The translations under genes were made by a program, and so were the position numbers. Shown one piece after another: positions 25,302-34,331 of a stretch of 64,000 nucleotides of DNA. Origin of the DNA: Pseudomonadota bacterium (lineage in GTDB: Bacteria; Desulfobacterota; Desulfobulbia; Desulfobulbales; Desulfocapsaceae); assembly GCA_018821785.1 (NCBI GenBank), contig JAHJLI010000043.1, positions 45,432 to 109,431 of the forward strand, given 5' to 3'. The first letter of the stretch is position 1; the number at the start of each line of letters is the position of its first letter. The notes below the pieces were generated by a model, which saw only the letters and a list, made by a program, of their open reading frames with translations, ran no database searches and was not told where the DNA came from.

Positions 25302-26420
25302 TTATGATAACAGGCCGCCAAAGCCGGGCTTCCGGCCGGTAACCGCATCGTTTAAGGTGATATGTCGGCCGGCCTCAACCCCTTCTTGGTAAGTGGCGCC
25401 ATACACCTTAGAACCCCTGGTGGATGCCCGCCTGAGGCGGGGAAAACGCATACCGACAAACCATGCCAGTCGTTGTTCCTCCGCCAGAATCAAGGCACCC
25501 GCCTGTGGCTGAAAGGTCTTTTCCGTCCTGCTCTTCTTCTGTTCGCGAAGCTTCTGGTGAAACCCACGTAACAGTCCAAGAAAATAGCTGTTCTTTTCGG
25601 TCTGCACAACACCCCGAAACCTGTCCCGATTGGCCGACCAGAGGAGTGCCAGATGATTTTCGAGAAAATGAAAACAATATTCGGCAATGGCTACATTTTC
25701 CCTGGTTCCGAACAATTCAACGGTTTTGAAGCTGTCATTGCGACAGGGGTCATAGAGCTGCGACAAAACTATCCGAACAAAAAAGAATTCCTGTAAAATT
25801 GAACAGATATGTCGTTGATAACTGGCAATTTTTTTCTTTTTTCGATCAATGATAACACAGGCATAGCGGTGCTCACCCCCCTCCCCGAGGCCATGCAGGT
25901 GGTACTTCTCCAGCAATGCATTGGCCTTTTCCATGGCCAAGGCCGCCTCGTGCTCATTTGCCGACCGCCCCAGGGCCAAGAGTTTTTCAATTTTCGCCAG
26001 GCACCTCCGGCCGCTTTCCGAAAGCTCAGAACGGGCTGCAGCCTCATGCACCAAGTCCTTCACCACCACCCCCGGTCGCCGGAATTCCGGCAGCACCCCA
26101 AGCCGTTCGCAGGCCTTCTGGAAGAGTTCGCCGTGCGCTCTGTTACCGACTTGCAAAGAAACGCTGCACAACTGATGGGCCATTTCATGCTTTAGAACCT
26201 CAAGAGTGACTGACCAGGAATGCTGGAGGATAAGATGGCGGCTGAGACTAAGAATTCCGGTCGCTGCTTGCCAGCAGCCGTAGATTTTTTGCGAATCGGA
26301 GATCTCAAAGATCGGCGTCGGCAGCAGCACATTATGACTGATACAAATGTCTTCGTGCTCATGTTGCAACTGTTGCAGCCAGAGCGCTTGGAGTTGATCA
26401 ATCCTCAGGTTTACGGTCAT
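25302..26420 (-). CDS. SprT-like metalloprotease domain with DUF2786
   Basis: Protein of 372 residues. The N-terminal part has the SprT/HExxH zinc motif (HEMAHQLC, with a further His in NRAHGELFQ) at about residues 78-105. Residues 140-178 match DUF2786 (KIEKLLALGRSANEHEAALA), followed by a domain common in DUF2786 proteins. The role is unknown; SprT domains cleave protein cross-linked to DNA, while DUF2786 occurs in phage and plasmid proteins too. It is the first gene of the operon with the DUF4442-Mth938 fusion. Confidence 0.75.
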   Translation of the reverse strand: MTVNLRIDQLQALWLQQLQHEHEDICISHNVLLPTPIFEISDSQKIYGCWQAATGILSLSRHLILQHSWSVTLEVLKHEMAHQLCSVSLQVGNRAHGELFQKACERLGVLPEFRRPGVVVKDLVHEAAARSELSESGRRCLAKIEKLLALGRSANEHEAALAMEKANALLEKYHLHGLGEGGEHRYACVIIDRKKKKIASYQRHICSILQEFFFVRIVLSQLYDPCRNDSFKTVELFGTRENVAIAEYCFHFLENHLALLWSANRDRFRGVVQTEKNSYFLGLLRGFHQKLREQKKSRTEKTFQPQAGALILAEEQRLAWFVGMRFPRLRRASTRGSKVYGATYQEGVEAGRHITLNDAVTGRKPGFGGLLS

Positions 26421-26838
26421 TTTTCCTCGCTTAGGACAAACGGGCTTGCTGGAGTTTTTACTTTAACTGGGCAAACATAGCGCTCTTTTGCCGGGCTGGC
26501 AAGGCCTGTGCCGGGGGGGCTCTGATATTGCCTTGATATTCCATAGTTCTCCGGTATAGTAGAAATCTCTACGGGGCGCCATTCGTCCGTGCAAAAGCAC
26601 CGAGAGCCCCGGAAAAAGTGGCGATCGACTCAAGCTGAACCAATGCGGGCAGAAAGCCCGCAGCCCAAGGGATATAATCCCCTCCCACCGCAGAGGGGAT
26701 AAGTGCCTTGGTGGTGTTTTGGTCACCAATGTTTTCCAAACTCATTTTCTTGTTTTTTATGACAGCTTTTAAGGAGTAAGGCACTAAATTCATCAACCAT
26801 AATCTTGCCAACCCTGGCAGAGAAAAGAACATTCTTCC
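26421..26838. other. 418-bp hairpin-rich intergenic region
   Basis: No credible gene. It holds three perfect small hairpins in a row, GCGGGC/GCCCGC (26645-26661), CCCCTC/GAGGGG (26679-26698) and TTGGTG/CACCAA (about 26707-26729), then an imperfect copy of the palindromic repeat. Minus-strand reading frames cross it (for example 26569-26859) but have no ribosome site or family match. It could be a structured RNA, a decayed repeat cluster, or both. Confidence 0.5.
26697..26785. repeat. diverged palindromic repeat, copy C
   Basis: GGATAAGTGCCTT (26697-26709, one change from the other copies) with inverted ends AGTGCCTT/AAGGCACT (26702-26709 and 26778-26785). The reverse complement of the family core appears inside (TTCTTGTTTTTT at 26747-26758), so the core is inverted relative to copies A and B. 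Confidence 0.5.
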
Positions 26839-28140
26839 ATGCTTATCGCGACAACCCACAAGAACACCGATTTTGACGGACTGGCCTCGGTCATCGCCGC
26901 CACCATTCTCTATCCCGGCTGCGTCGGGGTGGTTCCGAGAATGACCAATAGTAATGTTGAACGGTTTCTCTCAACCCATAAGACCGCTTTCAATATCATC
27001 CTGCCCAATGAAGTACCGTTCGACGAGGTGACCAAGCTGATTGTCGTCGACACCGACCAATGGCAGCGCCTTGACCGCATGGACAAGCTTGCCAAAAAAG
27101 ACGGCCTGGAAATTGATCTCTGGGACCACCATATGATGCCTGGGGGTGATATTGAGGCCGGCTGGACGTGCAAAGAGCGCATCGGCTCCACCGTCACCCT
27201 TTTCACCCGCGAAATGCAAAAGCGCGGCATCCAGCTCAGCCCTCTTGACTCAACGGTCATGCTCATTGGTCTCTACGAAGACACCGGACATCTTTCCTTT
27301 CCCGGAACCACCGCCGATGACGCCCGGGCCGCCGCCTATCTGCTGGAGAACAAGGCTGATCTCAACGTCGCCGGATTTTTTCTCAATCCACCTTATGAGG
27401 AAAATCAAAAGGAAATCCTTTTTGAAATGATGAAAGAGACGGAAAGACTTAAATTTTCCGGTCATTCCGTTGGCTTTAATCATGTGAACCTCGACAAGAA
27501 AGTGCCTAACCTGGCCGCCGTCGTCAACATGTACCGAAAGATCATCAATGTTGACGCCCTCTTTGTGATTTTTTCCAGCGACGACCGCCACTCGATAATC
27601 GGCCGGAGCGGCGTGGAGAGCATCGATATCGGTCGTATTTTGAGCATTCTCGGCGGAGGCGGCCATAGCGGTGCTGGTTCGGCATCGGTGAAAAACTCGG
27701 AAATGTCTGTAGAGAATATCATAGAAAAAATCACTACAGCCTTGGCAGCGAACACTTGCGAGAGCGCCAGAATATCCGACATCATGTCTTTTCCGGTCAT
27801 ATCGGTGGGCCCGGATACTTCGATGCGGGAGGCTCAGATACTCATGGCCAGTCACAAAATCAGGGGAGTCATGGTCGCAGAAGATGCTAATATTCTGGGA
27901 ATTATTGTGCTTTGGGACTTGAAAAAGGTAAAAAAGGAAAGCCAATGGGACAACCCGGTCAAGGCCTTCATGTCCCGCAATATCTTTTCAATCGGACCGG
28001 GCGATTCACCCTCGGTTGCAGCCCGCATCATGATCGAAAAAGATGTCGGCCATCTCCCTGTCGTACAGGATGACAAGTTGATCGGCATCGTCACCCGCAC
28101 CGATATCCTCACCTATTATTACGATCTGCTGCCGGAATAG
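26839..28140 (+). CDS. DHH-family phosphoesterase with CBS domain pair
   Basis: Protein of 433 residues: DHH domain with DFDGLAS, VDTDQW and WDHHMM metal motifs (residues 1-160), a DHHA1-type end (GGGGHSGAGSA, about 272-282), and two CBS domains from about 310 to the C-terminus (SDIMSFPVISVGPDTSM and KAFMSRNIFSIGPGDS). In many delta-proteobacteria this exact arrangement is fused to a tRNA nucleotidyltransferase domain; here it stands alone. A separate poly(A)-polymerase/CCA-family gene is at 58.1 kb. The substrate is likely a nucleotide or oligonucleotide. It overlaps the convergent EamA gene by 22 bp. Confidence 0.9.
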   Translation: MLIATTHKNTDFDGLASVIAATILYPGCVGVVPRMTNSNVERFLSTHKTAFNIILPNEVPFDEVTKLIVVDTDQWQRLDRMDKLAKKDGLEIDLWDHHMMPGGDIEAGWTCKERIGSTVTLFTREMQKRGIQLSPLDSTVMLIGLYEDTGHLSFPGTTADDARAAAYLLENKADLNVAGFFLNPPYEENQKEILFEMMKETERLKFSGHSVGFNHVNLDKKVPNLAAVVNMYRKIINVDALFVIFSSDDRHSIIGRSGVESIDIGRILSILGGGGHSGAGSASVKNSEMSVENIIEKITTALAANTCESARISDIMSFPVISVGPDTSMREAQILMASHKIRGVMVAEDANILGIIVLWDLKKVKKESQWDNPVKAFMSRNIFSIGPGDSPSVAARIMIEKDVGHLPVVQDDKLIGIVTRTDILTYYYDLLPE

Positions 28141-29048
28141 TCCGGACGCCCACCGGAAGTAATGAGAATGCCGGTGATAATGAGCAGGCAACCGGCCAGT
28201 TGGTGCCAGTGCGGCGGTTCACCAAGAACCACAAGCGCGAGGATAACCGAGCTTGCAGGCATCGCCGCCGTGGCAGCCCCGGCGGTCGACCCGCTCACCT
28301 GACCGACTGCCGCTGTCCAGAGAAGATAGGCGAGGACCGTGGCGAAAACTCCGTAATATACAATCGCTAGGATCGCCTCAAGGGAAAGACTCGTATTCAT
28401 TACGCGAAACTGGATGGCGGCGGGCACGGCAAGGAGCAGTAAACTGCAAAAAATGAGGACAGCGGTATTGGTGGTTGCCGAGACCGAGTGGCAGATCCGT
28501 TTACGAAAGATAGTGAAAAGGGCCTCGGAAACCACCGCCGCCCCGACCAAGAGACTACCGAGCGCATTGTTTTCCCCGCTGCCCCCCAAAGAGAATATAT
28601 TGATGAGCATACATCCCAAAGCGGCGAGTACGATTCCCGCCGCCATCCGCCCGGAAATCCTTTCCCCCAATAATAACAAGGAGAGCACTGCCAACACCGC
28701 CGGGGTGGCGCCGGTGATGATCCCGGCCTGCACGGCTCCGGTCATGTGCAGCCCGTAGAGGGTGAAGACCCTGAACAGGACAATCCCGCACAAGCCCTGG
28801 AGGAACAGATATCTCCACTCTCTTCCGGTCAGCAGTCGTAATTCGCCAAACCTGCCGAGCATCAGGGGAAGGATGCAGACAAAGGCCACCAGCAGGGAGC
28901 CAAAAGCCGCAACAAATACCGGAACGGTGGCAACGAGCATCTTACCCACCACCACGGAACTGCCGGCCAGGGACATTGCCCCGATCAACATTACTACCGC
29001 CTTATATCCTCGAATCCTCTCTCCGACCAACTGTTTTTCTCTGCCCAT
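28119..29048 (-). CDS. EamA/DMT-family transporter (divergent from MocR)
   Basis: Integral membrane protein of 309 residues with about ten hydrophobic segments and two EamA repeats (repeat 1 to about residue 145, repeat 2 around SLLVGAAVVSEALFTIFRKR onward). Family members export or import metabolites, often amino acids; the substrate is unknown. GGAGGAGAGG precedes the ATG at 29048. It is divergent from a MocR-type regulator, a frequent pairing in which the regulator controls the transporter. Confidence 0.9.
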   Translation of the reverse strand: MGREKQLVGERIRGYKAVVMLIGAMSLAGSSVVVGKMLVATVPVFVAAFGSLLVAFVCILPLMLGRFGELRLLTGREWRYLFLQGLCGIVLFRVFTLYGLHMTGAVQAGIITGATPAVLAVLSLLLLGERISGRMAAGIVLAALGCMLINIFSLGGSGENNALGSLLVGAAVVSEALFTIFRKRICHSVSATTNTAVLIFCSLLLLAVPAAIQFRVMNTSLSLEAILAIVYYGVFATVLAYLLWTAAVGQVSGSTAGAATAAMPASSVILALVVLGEPPHWHQLAGCLLIITGILITSGGRPDYSGSRS

Positions 29049-29110
29049 ACCTCTCCTCCGAAAATTTTTTCTCACTCTACCGCCGGGAAGTGGTTTGCAA
29101 CAGAGCCACT

Positions 29111-29174
29111 GTATAGTAATTTCAATGGTACCAATTTTTTTCTAGGGCTGCTATCAACTGCCCATAGACTATAC
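29111..29174. promoter_or_regulatory. inverted GTATAGT sites in the MocR-EamA spacer
   Basis: GTATAGT (29111-29117) and ACTATAC (29168-29174) form a perfect 7-bp inverted repeat 50 bp apart, with a GGTACC palindrome between them. Candidate MocR operator; inference from position only. Confidence 0.35.
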
Positions 29175-29189
29175 CTTGAGGATAAGAGT

Positions 29190-30611
29190 ATGTGGATGAG
29201 TGTAGACAGGAAATCGGCGGTGCCGATGACACGCCAGCTTTACGGCCGGATACGGGAAGAAATTCTCTCCGGTCGGCTCCACCCCGGTGCCCGACTGCCT
29301 TCCAGCCGGGAGCTGGCCAGCCGTCTCCAGATCTCGAGAAACGTTGTCCTTGAGGCCTATGACCTGCTGTATGCCGAAGGTTTTCTCGCCCCGAAGCAGG
29401 GCGACGGAACATATGTCGCAAGTGGTGCGGCCTTTACAGGCCCGGCGCGGAAGGCACCTCCGGTAGTTGAGAAGGTGACCATGGGCTACGACTGCCCGCC
29501 GGGCGTTATAAACTTCCGGGCTGGAACCCCGAACCTGAAGATGTTCCCCACCAAACTCTGGCTGCAGATGGTCAAGGAGGTTCTGCTGCTGCCGCCGGAG
29601 GAAATGTTCGCCTATGGCCACCCCGAGGGTCGCCAAGAGCTGCGTCAGGCTATCTGCGAGTATGTCGTTTCCCAGCGGGAGGTGGTCTGCCACCCGGAGC
29701 AGATCGTGATAACCGCCGGCACGACCCAGGCAATCGGCATTGCCTGCCATCTTTTAATCGGTAAACGGCTGGATGTGGTTCTCGAGGATCCCATCACCCG
29801 CGACATCCAGTTGATTGTCAAAAGTCACGGAGCCATTCTCCATGCCGTCCCGGTCGACAGTGACGGCATGCGAACGGCAGAGCTTCCACTCCCGCTCAAT
29901 CCCACCTTTGTCTATGCCACCCCCTCGCACCAGTTCCCCATAGGCGGCACCATGCCCATCCAACGACGTATAGAGCTGTTACGTTACGCCGAGACAACCG
30001 GTGCCTTCATCATTGAAGACGATTACGACAGTGAGTTTAGATTTGACGGGCCACCCCTCAGTTCCCTGCATGGCCTGCACCCGGACCGGGTGGTGTATAT
30101 CGGCACCTTCAGCAAGACCCTCTGCCCCGCCATCCGTATCGGCTATCTCATCCTGCCACCGCAACTGATCGGTCTGGGACGAAGCCGCAAGTGGCAAAGC
30201 GACCTGCATAATGAAGTCACCAGCCAACTCGCTCTTGCCCGTTTCATCCGTCTGGGTCACTACCTCCGACATGTGACCCGGATGCGCAAACATTACCAGC
30301 AAAAAAGAAACGACATGGCTGTCACTCTCACCCAAAGATTCGGCACGCGTATGGAAATACTCGGCAGCGCCACTGGTCTGCATCTTGTTGCCAGGTTTCC
30401 CGGGTGTGAGTTTACCCAGCATTTTTTTGCTGCAACGGAAGCTGCCGGAGCCCGCTTTTATCCGGTCGCCACCCATGCCATGAAGCTCGGAACACACCGG
30501 GATGAACTTCTTCTCGGTTATGGCAACATATCATCTGAAGAAATTCGTGTCGGCCTTGCCATTCTTGCCAAACATCTTGATCATTACCGAAGAGTTCCGG
30601 CGCCGAGCTAA
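29190..30611 (+). CDS. MocR/PdxR-type regulator (GntR HTH fused to aminotransferase-like domain)
   Basis: Protein of 473 residues. An N-terminal GntR winged helix (residues 12-80: YGRIREEILSGRLHPGARLP, SRELASRLQISRNVVLEAY) is fused to a fold-type I aminotransferase-like domain (about 110-465). The PLP-binding Lys lies in GTFSKTLCPAIRIGY and the region IIEDDYDSEFRFD holds the cofactor-contacting Asp. MocR proteins use PLP or an aldimine as effector. GAGGATAAG precedes the ATG. It is divergent from the EamA transporter, its likely target. Confidence 0.92.
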   Translation: MWMSVDRKSAVPMTRQLYGRIREEILSGRLHPGARLPSSRELASRLQISRNVVLEAYDLLYAEGFLAPKQGDGTYVASGAAFTGPARKAPPVVEKVTMGYDCPPGVINFRAGTPNLKMFPTKLWLQMVKEVLLLPPEEMFAYGHPEGRQELRQAICEYVVSQREVVCHPEQIVITAGTTQAIGIACHLLIGKRLDVVLEDPITRDIQLIVKSHGAILHAVPVDSDGMRTAELPLPLNPTFVYATPSHQFPIGGTMPIQRRIELLRYAETTGAFIIEDDYDSEFRFDGPPLSSLHGLHPDRVVYIGTFSKTLCPAIRIGYLILPPQLIGLGRSRKWQSDLHNEVTSQLALARFIRLGHYLRHVTRMRKHYQQKRNDMAVTLTQRFGTRMEILGSATGLHLVARFPGCEFTQHFFAATEAAGARFYPVATHAMKLGTHRDELLLGYGNISSEEIRVGLAILAKHLDHYRRVPAPS

Positions 30612-30677
30612 TGAAATATTTCTATTGACTTCACTTTTCCCTTCTGATAGAAACCACAACCGCACCGGCACCCATGA

Positions 30678-30752
<75 letters not shown>

Positions 30753-31124
30753 TTTCCTTTCCAATCACTCCTCCTGGGAGACTCTCATTGCACGACAATC
30801 GGCTTTCTTCTTTCTCTTACCACCCTTTCGTCCAGTCTTTATAGCCCCCGCGATTTTCCTTCATCCATTTCCCAAATTTTCAATCCATCCAGGAATTTTC
30901 TTTGCACTATCATAAATGATTGTTATTCTTAACAAGAATTAAATATCTCGATACCTTTTCGAATATTGTTACAGAAGCACCTCTGAATCTATTTGGAAAT
31001 ACGAAGTTTTTTCATTATTGCCACCCACTCGAAAAAATCTTTCCAAAAGCAAGATACCCTCGAAAGATCCTTGAGAAGAGGCCGCAATCGGGGTGAAGGT
31101 CAACTCAACACCTGGGAGTGAATT
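30753..31124. other. 372-bp spacer between tRNA-Gly and citrate synthase
   Basis: No gene seen. It contains an ATTCTT-AAC-AAGAAT inverted repeat (30925-30939), a possible operator or weak terminator, and GGGAG 7 bp before the citrate synthase ATG. No clear promoter match. Confidence 0.4.
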
Positions 31125-32411
31125 ATGAGCGAGAAAGCAACGCTGACCATTGAGGGAAAGAGCTACGACTTTGATGTCATCACCGGCTCAGAAAACGAAA
31201 AATGTATTGATTTCCAACAACTTCGCGACACCACCGGCCACATCACCATGGACCCCGGCTTCGGCAATACCGGCTCTTGCTACTCCTCCATCACCTATGT
31301 CGACGGCGCCAAGGGAATCCTCCGCTATCGGGGTTATCCCATTGAAGAACTCGCCGAAAAAGCCTCCTTTGTCGAAACCGCCTACCTCGTTCTTTACGGG
31401 GAACTGCCGAAGGCCGCTCAACTTAAAACCTTTTCGGCAAGGTTGAAGGAACACGCCCCCCTCCATACCAATCTTGAGCACCATTTTTCCGGCTTCCCAA
31501 CCTCTGCGCCCCCGATGGCAATCCTCTCGGCCATGCTCAATCTGGTTGCATGTTTCCACCCGGAAGTCCTCGAAGTTCCGACCACCGGCGAGGAATTTGA
31601 CCGAACAGTGGCACTGCTGCTCTCAAAGGTGCGGACTATCGCCGCCTTTGCCTACAGGATGGCGGCTGGCAAGCCAATCAACCACCCCAATCCAAACCTG
31701 ACGTATTGCGGCAATTTTCTGCATATGATGTTTTCAAACCCGTACCAGGAGTACGAGGTCTCACCGATTATCGATAAAGCCCTCAATCTCTTCCTGGTCC
31801 TGCACGCCGATCATGAGCAGAACTGTTCGACCTCAACCGTCCGGGTGGTCGGCAGCTCACGCGCCAATCTGTTCAGCTCGGTTGCCGCCGGGGTGTGTGC
31901 CCTTTGGGGACCGTTACATGGCGGCGCCAACGCGGCGGTAATTGCTATGCTTGAGGATATCAAGAAATCCGGTCGGCCTCCGGCCTATTATATCGACCGC
32001 GCCAAGGACAAGGACGACCCCTTCAAGCTCATGGGCTTTGGCCATCGGGTGTACAAAAATTTCGACCCACGCTCAATCATCCTCAAAAAGCAGGTACATG
32101 ACGTTCTTGAAGCGCTGCACCTTGATGACCACCTTCTCGATATCGCTCTGCAACTTGAAGAGGCGATCCTGAAGGATGATTATTTCATCAGCCGCAATCT
32201 CTACCCCAATGTCGACTTCTACAGCGGCATCCTGCTGAGGGCCATCGGTATTCCGCTGAATATGTACACCGTCATGTTCGCCATCGGCAGAATGCCCGGC
32301 TGGATCGCCAACTGGAAGGAGCTGCATGACCATAAGTTGCGAATCTCCCGCCCGCGCCAGATCTATACCGGACATACCACTCGCAGCTTTATCCCCATGT
32401 CCGATCGATAA
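31125..32411 (+). CDS. gltA: citrate synthase (Si type)
   Basis: Enzyme of 428 residues condensing acetyl-CoA with oxaloacetate; full length for the bacterial hexameric type. Active-site regions: LHADHEQNCSTSTVR, GPLHGGANAAV (catalytic His) and GFGHRVYKNFDPR (catalytic His), with the Asp and Arg residues further along. It is monocistronic here but is functionally linked to the isocitrate lyase and malate synthase genes at 42-46 kb, completing the glyoxylate-bypass entry step. Confidence 0.95.
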   Translation: MSEKATLTIEGKSYDFDVITGSENEKCIDFQQLRDTTGHITMDPGFGNTGSCYSSITYVDGAKGILRYRGYPIEELAEKASFVETAYLVLYGELPKAAQLKTFSARLKEHAPLHTNLEHHFSGFPTSAPPMAILSAMLNLVACFHPEVLEVPTTGEEFDRTVALLLSKVRTIAAFAYRMAAGKPINHPNPNLTYCGNFLHMMFSNPYQEYEVSPIIDKALNLFLVLHADHEQNCSTSTVRVVGSSRANLFSSVAAGVCALWGPLHGGANAAVIAMLEDIKKSGRPPAYYIDRAKDKDDPFKLMGFGHRVYKNFDPRSIILKKQVHDVLEALHLDDHLLDIALQLEEAILKDDYFISRNLYPNVDFYSGILLRAIGIPLNMYTVMFAIGRMPGWIANWKELHDHKLRISRPRQIYTGHTTRSFIPMSDR

Positions 32412-32433
32412 GCGACGACTTCCCGCCCGTCAT

Positions 32434-32481
32434 TGCACCTCTCCCGGTTTCCAGGTTTTCCCGGAAGCCTGGCGAGGTGCA
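32434..32481 (+). terminator. hairpin after citrate synthase, possible terminator
   Basis: TGCACCTC (32434-32441) and GAGGTGCA (32474-32481) pair perfectly, with an inner CCAGG/CCTGG stem. No T-run follows, so it may be an attenuator-type or rho-assisted structure. Confidence 0.4.
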
Positions 32482-32596
32482 CCACTCCCACCAACTATTT
32501 CTTATGTTGGTTGCCGTTTAAAATCCCCTTGATTTAACCGCAAATAGTGAAAAAATCCCTTGACTTCCTAGCCAGAAAAGGAAACCTGTTTTTCGA

Positions 32597-32890
32597 TTGA
32601 ATTTCAAGGCGGCCAATAACAGAGTAGATCGTTTAGCTCAGGTTTCATCTACAGCATTTATGGATTTTTATCTTTCTACTAAACCCTATGCAAGTTGGCA
32701 GCGAGGGACAAATGAGAACACCAATGGAAGAATAAGACGCTTTTGGCCCAAAAAGTTCGACATGGCGACACTCACCGACCAAGAAATTGAAGACAGGATT
32801 CTATTATTAAATTTGACACCAAGAAAGGTCTTGGGTGGATTAACACCATTGGAAGCCTTTACTGGCAGGAGTGTTGCACTTATTGCTTGA
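32597..32890 (+). pseudogene. IS30-family transposase remnant (C-terminal part)
   Basis: About 97 residues correspond to the C-terminal half of an IS30 DDE transposase: KPYASWQRGTNENTNGRIRR contains the catalytic Glu (N-E-N) and is followed by RKVLGGLTPLEAF. The N-terminal domain, the first two catalytic Asp residues and both terminal repeats are missing. The surrounding sequence is AT-rich and unlike the neighbours, suggesting an old insertion. Confidence 0.75.
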
Positions 32891-32908
32891 ATCCAGCGGG
32901 ACTCTTGA

Positions 32909-33124
32909 ATGAGTTTAATAGTGAAATCAATTATCACTTTTTCTTTTACCCAAAGAGAGGAGATTAATATTATTAGGAACAAATACAACCCTTCAAAAAC
33001 GTATACATTTAATGTGATCCATTATATTGTCATCCCAACAGTGCTCATATTTTTAGGCCTCTGGGTAACTCTTTCATATTTTTTCAAGAAAGCTGTGAAA
33101 AAAGAAACAGTACACAACAAATAA
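32909..33124 (+). CDS. small hypothetical membrane protein
   Basis: Possible 71-residue protein with one membrane segment (IVIPTVLIFLGLWVTLSYFF) and a basic tail. No ribosome site is evident and no family is recognised. It lies in the AT-rich patch 18 bp after the IS30 remnant, so it may be spurious. Confidence 0.35.
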   Translation: MSLIVKSIITFSFTQREEINIIRNKYNPSKTYTFNVIHYIVIPTVLIFLGLWVTLSYFFKKAVKKETVHNK

Positions 33125-33288
33125 GGAGAGATCGTGGATAACTAGTCGATCTCAATCGATTAGTTGTTGTTGTGATCAAATTGAAAATGACTTCATTTTT
33201 TAGTTTTTACCTGGCATATAACAACTGAGGTATTAACTGGAAAAATTCAAGATAAGGGAACAACAAAAAGGGAGGCAGCAAACAAAAA

Positions 33289-33495
33289 ATGTCAGAGCAA
33301 AAAAATGATGCCACAGAGCACATGATTGACAGTATGATAGCTATGGCCTTTTGGATGGGTCAGTCAAAAAAAAGAGAACTTCTTGATTCAAATTTTGATG
33401 TAAAGAATGATTGGTATAAGAAGACTAAAAAAATCTTGTCAATCGGGGTCGCTTTATTATTATTGTTACTTTTTACCTGGTTCAAAGGCTCTTAA
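33289..33495 (+). CDS. small hypothetical membrane protein
   Basis: 68-residue protein ending in a membrane segment (ILSIGVALLLLLLFTWF). GGGAGG lies 13-14 bp upstream of the ATG, a little far. The N-terminal part has Met-rich hydrophobic stretches (MIDSMIAMAFWMG). It is AT-rich and probably belongs to the acquired patch; no family recognised. Confidence 0.5.
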   Translation: MSEQKNDATEHMIDSMIAMAFWMGQSKKRELLDSNFDVKNDWYKKTKKILSIGVALLLLLLFTWFKGS

Positions 33496-33746
33496 GCAAG
33501 AACAAAACCCAATGGTTTCAATGGCTTTGACCAAATGGGCCCCAGTTCATTCAATTGCAAAAATTCGGAACTCATGGCACATAAAAACCCACTGACGACA
33601 AAGCGTCTATAAAATTCAAGTGAGTGCTATCTGTTCCTCACTGGAAAATGCCAGCCTACTCGGCACTCCCCAACCTCCATGAAAGCGTGTAATCCCCCCA
33701 GGAGGTTTTTATGGGGAATGAGGCAGGTTTTTCCAAAAGATGCGGA

Positions 33747-33980
33747 TTATCTTCCAGGAACGCCTTTCATATTTTCCAATTCCGCATCGCTCTTCACAGC
33801 ATTCAATTCTGCCAATCTTTTTGCGGCAGCCTCACGGACACCCTGATCAACATCTATTTTTACCATTTGTTCAAGAATGGTAACGTCTTTCAGCAACTCT
33901 GCTCCTTCCTTCCGGTACTCGGGGTTCGAATGCATGTACCTGGAAACGAATAAATCTGACAATCTGAATCGAGGGGCCAT
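33747..33980 (-). CDS. small hypothetical helical protein
   Basis: 77-residue soluble helical protein with GGAGG 7 bp upstream of the ATG, the strongest support for translation in this patch. The sequence (MVKIDVDQGVREAAAKRLAE) resembles a single HEAT/ARM-like repeat unit, but one repeat is too little to assign a family. Confidence 0.6.
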   Translation of the reverse strand: MAPRFRLSDLFVSRYMHSNPEYRKEGAELLKDVTILEQMVKIDVDQGVREAAAKRLAELNAVKSDAELENMKGVPGR

Positions 33981-34331
33981 GACTTACCTCCTTTGCTTAA
34001 ATTTATTGTTTGGCTATTGAAACATTTTTGATTTTCATCCAAAAAGTTACAAATAGCCCAAAAGGGTGAATTAAAAGGTGCTAAGCAGTAACAAAGACTG
34101 CAGTTCGATCCAACAGGATATGTTCACTGATGCTGACAAAAAGTGGGCAATTAAGGAACGCCCTTTTGAATTATGTTAGTGTGTACTCACTTACATGTCA
34201 AGGGGTTTTTGGACATAGCATAAGGATGTGGCGATTAGCGATGAGCGTCGAAAAGAGTATCGATACAATGACGAGAGAGAGAAGAGCATCCTGCGAGAAA
34301 AATATTTCGGTAACGAAACAGGCAGAATATT
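33981..34331. other. 351-bp spacer with a TetR-type operator candidate
   Basis: No credible gene; a plus-strand frame at 34130-34378 overlaps the TetR gene and lacks family features. It contains AGTGTGTACTCACT (34178-34191), palindromic at 6 of 7 positions, of the kind bound by TetR repressors of efflux systems. No efflux gene is present, so the target may have been lost. Confidence 0.4.

Noticed and set aside
26463..26859. minus-strand frames across the hairpin-rich spacer
   Set aside because: They cross the hairpins and the repeat copy, have no ribosome site and no family match; treated as non-coding.
30925..30939. ATTCTT-AAC-AAGAAT as a Fur box before citrate synthase
   Set aside because: It lacks the GATAAT hexamer repeats of Fur sites; kept only as an unassigned inverted repeat in the spacer entry.
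33920..33935. GGTTCGAAT motif as a second tRNA T-loop
   Set aside because: It lies inside the 77-residue minus-strand gene and no acceptor stem or anticodon arm can be built around it.
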